Source: Lachnospiraceae bacterium
GTDB taxonomy: Bacteria; Bacillota; Clostridia; Lachnospirales; Lachnospiraceae
Length of the DNA stretch: 9,537 bases
Assembly: GCA_017964745.1 (NCBI GenBank)
Contig: JAGCRJ010000205.1
Coordinates: 1-9,537, forward strand
Reading direction: 5' to 3'
A program made the position numbers and the translations under genes. Positions 7,103-9,537 of this stretch are shown one piece after another. Within the stretch, counting starts at the first letter, position 1. Each line of letters starts with the position of its first letter. Below the pieces are notes generated by a model. It had not been told where the DNA came from, ran no database searches, and saw nothing but the letters and a program-made list of their open reading frames with translations.

Positions 7103-7120
7103 GAGATGCCGTTTTTTTAT
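7103..7120 (+). repeat. Left arm of an 18-nt perfect inverted repeat
   Basis: GAGATGCCGTTTTTTTAT here is the exact reverse complement of 7727-7744. The two arms bracket the gene at 7154-7696. The right arm is half of a working terminator, but this left arm has no pairing partner close by, so it looks like a detached terminator half. Confidence 0.9.
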
Positions 7121-7124
7121 CAAC

Positions 7125-7146
7125 CCGACAAGACATGTCCTGTCGG
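7125..7146. promoter_or_regulatory. 22-nt palindrome of GACA/TGTC quarter-sites, candidate operator
   Basis: The left half CCGACAAGACA and right half TGTCCTGTCGG are reverse complements except for one position pair (A7131 against C7140). The core is GACATGTC, with a second GACA and TGTC 1 nt outward on each side. It sits in the 117-nt gap between the membrane-protein stop and the XRE regulator start. Two further CGACA copies lie at 7076-7080 and 7090-7094. There is no T-run on either exit side, so it is not a normal terminator. Binding by the adjacent HTH protein is inferred from position only. Confidence 0.6.
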
Positions 7147-7153
7147 AAAAGCC

Positions 7154-7696
7154 TTATTTTTTCCTGTTTTTTCCGGATTCTTTTTTTGCCGTACTCTTTT
7201 CGGCGGGTTCCGATGCTTCCGGCTTCTTTTTAAGTGCGGTAAAGGTCATTGCGGCTATGGGAAATAAGAAAAGGATCACGGGCCAGATGAAAACGGTAAT
7301 AAACTGTCCCAATTCGGGAAGGATATTATCGTCGAATCCGAGGAGCAAAAGCAGTTCGGTGCATTGAATCACGAACATGATGAAGGAAAAAACCAGAGCA
7401 ACCAGGACATAGACTGTCTTAAAGACCACTCCCTTTACATTTTCCCGGGTCATGCGTTTTTTCAGGATCCAGATATACAAAAAGTACAGAGCCGATACAA
7501 AGATGAACACTCCGAAAAAGTAAGCGAAGGGATTATATCTGTAATCTATCCCGTAGGTTTCAATCCGCGGATCAAAGCCCAGGTCCTCAGGCATTCTTCT
7601 TCCGAAGAACTGGACCAGGTGTGCCGGCAGTGAAGCGAGTATGACAAGTACGAGATAGAGGATCTCAAAACCTATGAGTTTGGTCTTTTCTTTCAT
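7154..7696 (-). CDS. Predicted four-helix membrane protein, unknown family
   Basis: A 180-residue protein with hydrophobic helices at about 8-27, 56-78, 91-115 and 131-154. A basic loop KKRMTRENVK (79-88) lies between helices 2 and 3, and a 25-residue Lys/Glu/Ser-rich tail (156-180) follows the last helix; both should be cytoplasmic, with N and C termini inside. The segment 28-55 would be a short outside loop. No catalytic motif is seen and I do not recognise a family. The ATG at 7696 is well supported by GAGG with 7 nt spacing. It precedes the XRE membrane regulator on the same strand without a clear terminator between, so it may be that regulator's partner or target. The whole gene is enclosed by the 18-nt inverted repeat. 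Confidence 0.75.
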   Translation of the reverse strand: MKEKTKLIGFEILYLVLVILASLPAHLVQFFGRRMPEDLGFDPRIETYGIDYRYNPFAYFFGVFIFVSALYFLYIWILKKRMTRENVKGVVFKTVYVLVALVFSFIMFVIQCTELLLLLGFDDNILPELGQFITVFIWPVILFLFPIAAMTFTALKKKPEASEPAEKSTAKKESGKNRKK

Positions 7697-7723
7697 ACGG
7701 TTACCTCAAAACGTTTTCCGATT

Positions 7724-7752
7724 GTTATAAAAAAACGGCATCTCATAGTGAA
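7724..7752 (-). promoter_or_regulatory. Candidate promoter of the four-helix membrane protein gene
   Basis: On the minus strand TTCACT (7752-7747, 4 of 6) and TATAAC (7729-7724, 5 of 6) are 17 nt apart. The -10 ends 27 nt before the ATG. The pair overlaps the terminator of the upstream tRNA unit, so part of the match may be due to its AT-rich tail. Confidence 0.35.
7727..7744 (-). repeat. Right arm of the 18-nt perfect inverted repeat
   Basis: Plus-strand ATAAAAAAACGGCATCTC matches the reverse complement of 7103-7120 exactly and loses identity immediately outside both ends. It overlaps the T-run and one stem arm of the terminator at 7729-7762. Confidence 0.9.
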
Positions 7753-7762
7753 ATGCCGTTTT
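7729..7762 (-). terminator. Intrinsic terminator of the serS-DUF3881-tRNA unit
   Basis: AAAACGGCAT (plus 7732-7741) pairs with ATGCCGTTTT (7753-7762) over an 11-nt loop. On the minus strand a run of seven T follows (7735-7729). It begins 2 nt after the last base of the tRNA gene. Confidence 0.88.
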
Positions 7763-7764
7763 AG

Positions 7765-7838
7765 CGTTCCCGGGCGGATTCGAACCGCCGGCCTTTCGCT
7801 TAGGAGGCGAACGCTCTATCCTGCTGAGCTACGGAAAC
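7765..7838 (-). tRNA. tRNA-Arg (anticodon CCT, reads AGG)
   Basis: A 74-nt cloverleaf on the minus strand. The acceptor arms GTTTCCG and CGGGAAC pair with one T-G wobble. The D arm is GCTC/GAGC. The anticodon stem TTCGC/GCGAA holds the loop CTCCTAA, giving anticodon CCT (plus 7802-7804). The variable loop is AGGCC, and the T arm GGCGG/CCGCC holds TTCGAAT. The discriminator is G and CCA is not encoded (next bases CTA), so CCA must be added by nucleotidyltransferase. The gene begins 1 nt after the stop codon of the DUF3881 gene and ends 2 nt before a terminator stem. It therefore probably has no promoter of its own and is cut from the serS-DUF3881 transcript. Confidence 0.96.
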
Positions 7839-7839
7839 A

Positions 7840-8748
7840 TCAACCCAAAGGCTCGGCATCGTCTTCATCATCCGAAGGATAATTGATCCTGCCCTGCAGC
7901 CAGACGATTCCTTTGAAACGTCTGCCCGGTTTGGGTTCACCGAGCAAATCCATTATATTGATGGCAACGTCAAATGTCAAATCATTAACAAGGAGGGTTA
8001 AAATACAGACCTCCTCATCGGAAATATTATTCTTGATCCTGCGTACCTTTACGATCTCGCCGAGCACATTGTACTGGTCGCACTCGACTCCGTAGGGCAT
8101 TATGCTTGTATAGACAATGCTGTATAGATCTTCCTGTCCGACTCTTCTGGATACTTCGCTGTAAAGATCCATATCCTGCATGGTCAGCTCTTCGATCGCA
8201 TCTTCATTTCCGCCCTTTGCACTCTTCATAAGGCGGTATCTTTCCACCTTTCGGAGATTGTCCGCTGCTTCGTCGGGATTTCCTTTATCGGAAGGAAGAA
8301 TTATCGTTCCCTTAATGGAAAGTCCGGACAGGGTAAGGGTAGTGCCCTTGATCGGAAGCTTGCCCGAAACCTGCGCACTGATATAGGGTATCTTGTTCTG
8401 GACATAGAAGATCAGGGACATTCCCAGTCTCACATCATCACAGATCCCGGCGTACGAATCTCTTGCGGCATGTCTTTCGACCGACACATCCTCGGTCGAG
8501 GTTATGCCGGTTCCCTTAAGGTACGGAAAATAATAATCTGTATGGAAAAGATCGTCCTCACTGAAGGTTCCGGCAGCGGTTATGCCGATGCCTTCCCCGA
8601 CATCCTTGGAAAATTCCGCAAGCATGACATCGTCAAGGGACATGGTGTAGCCCCTTGTGTCATTCTTTTTGACACTCGTGAGCACAAGCTCCTTGATGTC
8701 GTCTCTGTTTATTTTACTGAAGCCGATGGCTCTCAGAAATTTATGCAT
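7840..8748 (-). CDS. DUF3881 family protein
   Basis: I recognise this 302-residue protein as DUF3881, a Clostridia family of unknown function. Characteristic parts are the start MHKFLRAIGFSKI, the helical stretch GGNEDAIEELTMQDMDLYSEVSRRV (about 179-203), MPYGVECDQYNVLGEI (about 218-233), and the C-terminal NDLTFDVAINIMDLLGEPKPGRRFKGIVWLQG. It ends in an acidic tail (DDEDDAEPLG). No membrane segment or signal is seen, so it is probably cytoplasmic. The ATG follows the serS TAA by 1 nt and has only the weak AAGAAG, located inside the serS end, as ribosome site; translational coupling to serS is likely. The stop codon is 1 nt before a tRNA-Arg gene. Grouping with serS and a tRNA suggests a role tied to translation, but that is inference. 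Confidence 0.8.
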   Translation of the reverse strand: MHKFLRAIGFSKINRDDIKELVLTSVKKNDTRGYTMSLDDVMLAEFSKDVGEGIGITAAGTFSEDDLFHTDYYFPYLKGTGITSTEDVSVERHAARDSYAGICDDVRLGMSLIFYVQNKIPYISAQVSGKLPIKGTTLTLSGLSIKGTIILPSDKGNPDEAADNLRKVERYRLMKSAKGGNEDAIEELTMQDMDLYSEVSRRVGQEDLYSIVYTSIMPYGVECDQYNVLGEIVKVRRIKNNISDEEVCILTLLVNDLTFDVAINIMDLLGEPKPGRRFKGIVWLQGRINYPSDDEDDAEPLG

Positions 8749-8749
8749 A

Positions 8750-9537
8750 TTACTTCTTCGGTTCTATCTTGGTCTTTCCGCCCATGTAAGGCTGAAGGGC
8801 CTTGGGGATATTGATGCTGCCGTCCTCGTTAACATTGTTCTCGAGAACCGCGATGAGTCCTCTGGGAGTTGCGAGTACGGTATTGTTAAGAGTATGAACG
8901 AGATATGTTCCGTTCTCTCCCTTGGTACGGATGCCGAGTCTTCTTGCCTGGGCATCGCCGAGGGTCGAGCATGAACCGACCTCGAAATATTTCTGCTGTC
9001 TGGGGCTCCATGCCTCAACATCGCATGACTTGACCTTAAGGTCCGCAAGGTCTCCGCTGCAGCACTCGAGAGTTCTTACGGGAACATCCAGTGCCCTGAA
9101 GAAATCTACGGTGAACTGCCACATCTTGTTGTACCAGTCCATGGAATCCTCGGGCTTGCAAAGGACTACCATCTCCTGCTTTTCAAACTGGTGAACTCTG
9201 TAAACGCCTCTTTCCTCGATACCGTGGGAACCGACTTCTTTTCTGAAGCAGGGTGAATATGAGGTAAGGCACTGGGGAAGCGATGCTTCATCGATGAGCT
9301 GGCCCTGGAATCTTCCGATCATGGAGTGCTCACTGGTTCCGATGAGGTAAAGGTCCTCGCCCTCAATCTTGTACATCATGGCTTCCATTTCCTTGAAGCT
9401 CATAACGCCGTTAACAACACTGCTTCTGATCATGAAAGGAGGGATACAGTAGGTGAATCCCTTGTCGATCATGAAATCTCTCGCAAAAGAAAGCATAGCG
9501 GAGTGAAGTCTTGCGGCATCACCGATAAGATAATAGA
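8750..9537 (-). CDS. serS: Seryl-tRNA synthetase, C-terminal catalytic part (5' end outside window)
   Basis: Charges tRNA-Ser with serine in the cytoplasm. The 261 complete codons visible cover the class II catalytic core; the N-terminal coiled-coil arm, about 150-170 residues, is cut off. Seen here are class II motif 2, SPCFRKEVGSHGIEERGVYRVHQFEKQEM region (94-122), CSGDLADLKVKSCDVEAW (159-176), CSTLGDAQARRLGIR (189-203), and motif 3, LATPRGLIAVLEN (221-233) with its arginine at 225. The C terminus is PYMGGKTKIEPKK. The block GTSEHSMIG (66-74) replaces the TAEVPLTN seen in common bacterial enzymes and looks closer to archaeal forms such as Pyrococcus. The frame stays open to the right edge past the internal ATG at 9496. 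DUF3881 follows after 1 nt. Confidence 0.95.
   Translation of the reverse strand, partial: YYLIGDAARLHSAMLSFARDFMIDKGFTYCIPPFMIRSSVVNGVMSFKEMEAMMYKIEGEDLYLIGTSEHSMIGRFQGQLIDEASLPQCLTSYSPCFRKEVGSHGIEERGVYRVHQFEKQEMVVLCKPEDSMDWYNKMWQFTVDFFRALDVPVRTLECCSGDLADLKVKSCDVEAWSPRQQKYFEVGSCSTLGDAQARRLGIRTKGENGTYLVHTLNNTVLATPRGLIAVLENNVNEDGSINIPKALQPYMGGKTKIEPKK

Noticed and set aside
7125..7146. Palindrome as an intrinsic terminator of the four-helix membrane protein gene
   Set aside because: The stem is strong, but on both strands the exit side lacks a T-run (the minus strand continues GTTGATAAAAAAAC), so it does not fit an intrinsic terminator.
7765..7838. tRNA-Arg as an integration site for a mobile element
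   Set aside because: No integrase, no second copy of the tRNA 3' end and no element-like genes are present; the 18-nt repeat nearby does not match the tRNA.

Overview
The window looks like a chromosomal segment of a Clostridia-class Bacillota, most likely Lachnospiraceae. The support is two proteins whose sequence I recognise as DUF3881 and DUF4867, both common in that group. GGAGG-type ribosome sites, GTG and TTG starts, and a tRNA without an encoded CCA fit but are less specific. No phage, transposase, integrase, rRNA or CRISPR array is visible. All genes are on the minus strand except two small membrane-protein genes in the middle.

Read in the direction of transcription (right to left), 9537-7730 holds the 3' part of serS (seryl-tRNA synthetase), a DUF3881 gene starting 1 nt after it, and a tRNA-Arg(CCT) starting 1 nt after that. 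A hairpin terminator closes what looks like one translation-related unit. Next, 7696-4912 holds a four-helix membrane protein, a membrane-anchored XRE-type regulator with a TTG start, and an alpha/beta hydrolase. The leader of the regulator contains a strong palindrome built from GACA/TGTC quarter-sites, and an 18-nt perfect inverted repeat brackets the membrane-protein gene.

The plus-strand islet (4069-4885) encodes two small predicted membrane proteins with no well-placed Shine-Dalgarno. The first has an extended -10 box 6 nt upstream of its ATG, so it may be leaderless. A bidirectional terminator separates this pair from the convergent hydrolase gene.

Divergent from the islet is a single-gene unit for a DUF4867 protein (3914-3279), with a strong ribosome site, codon use suggesting high expression, and its own terminator. 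The left end (3182-1) is a tight minus-strand cluster: HAD phosphatase, PlsC-like acyltransferase with a zinc ribbon, stand-alone Smr domain protein, and a DegT/DnrJ/EryC1 sugar aminotransferase cut by the window edge. The aminotransferase suggests that a cell-surface or nucleotide-sugar locus may continue to the left.

No complete new defence or mobile system is evident. The points most worth a second look are the possible leaderless gene, the GACA palindrome with the membrane-bound regulator, the inverted repeat around the neighbouring gene, and the unusual serS active-site sequence.
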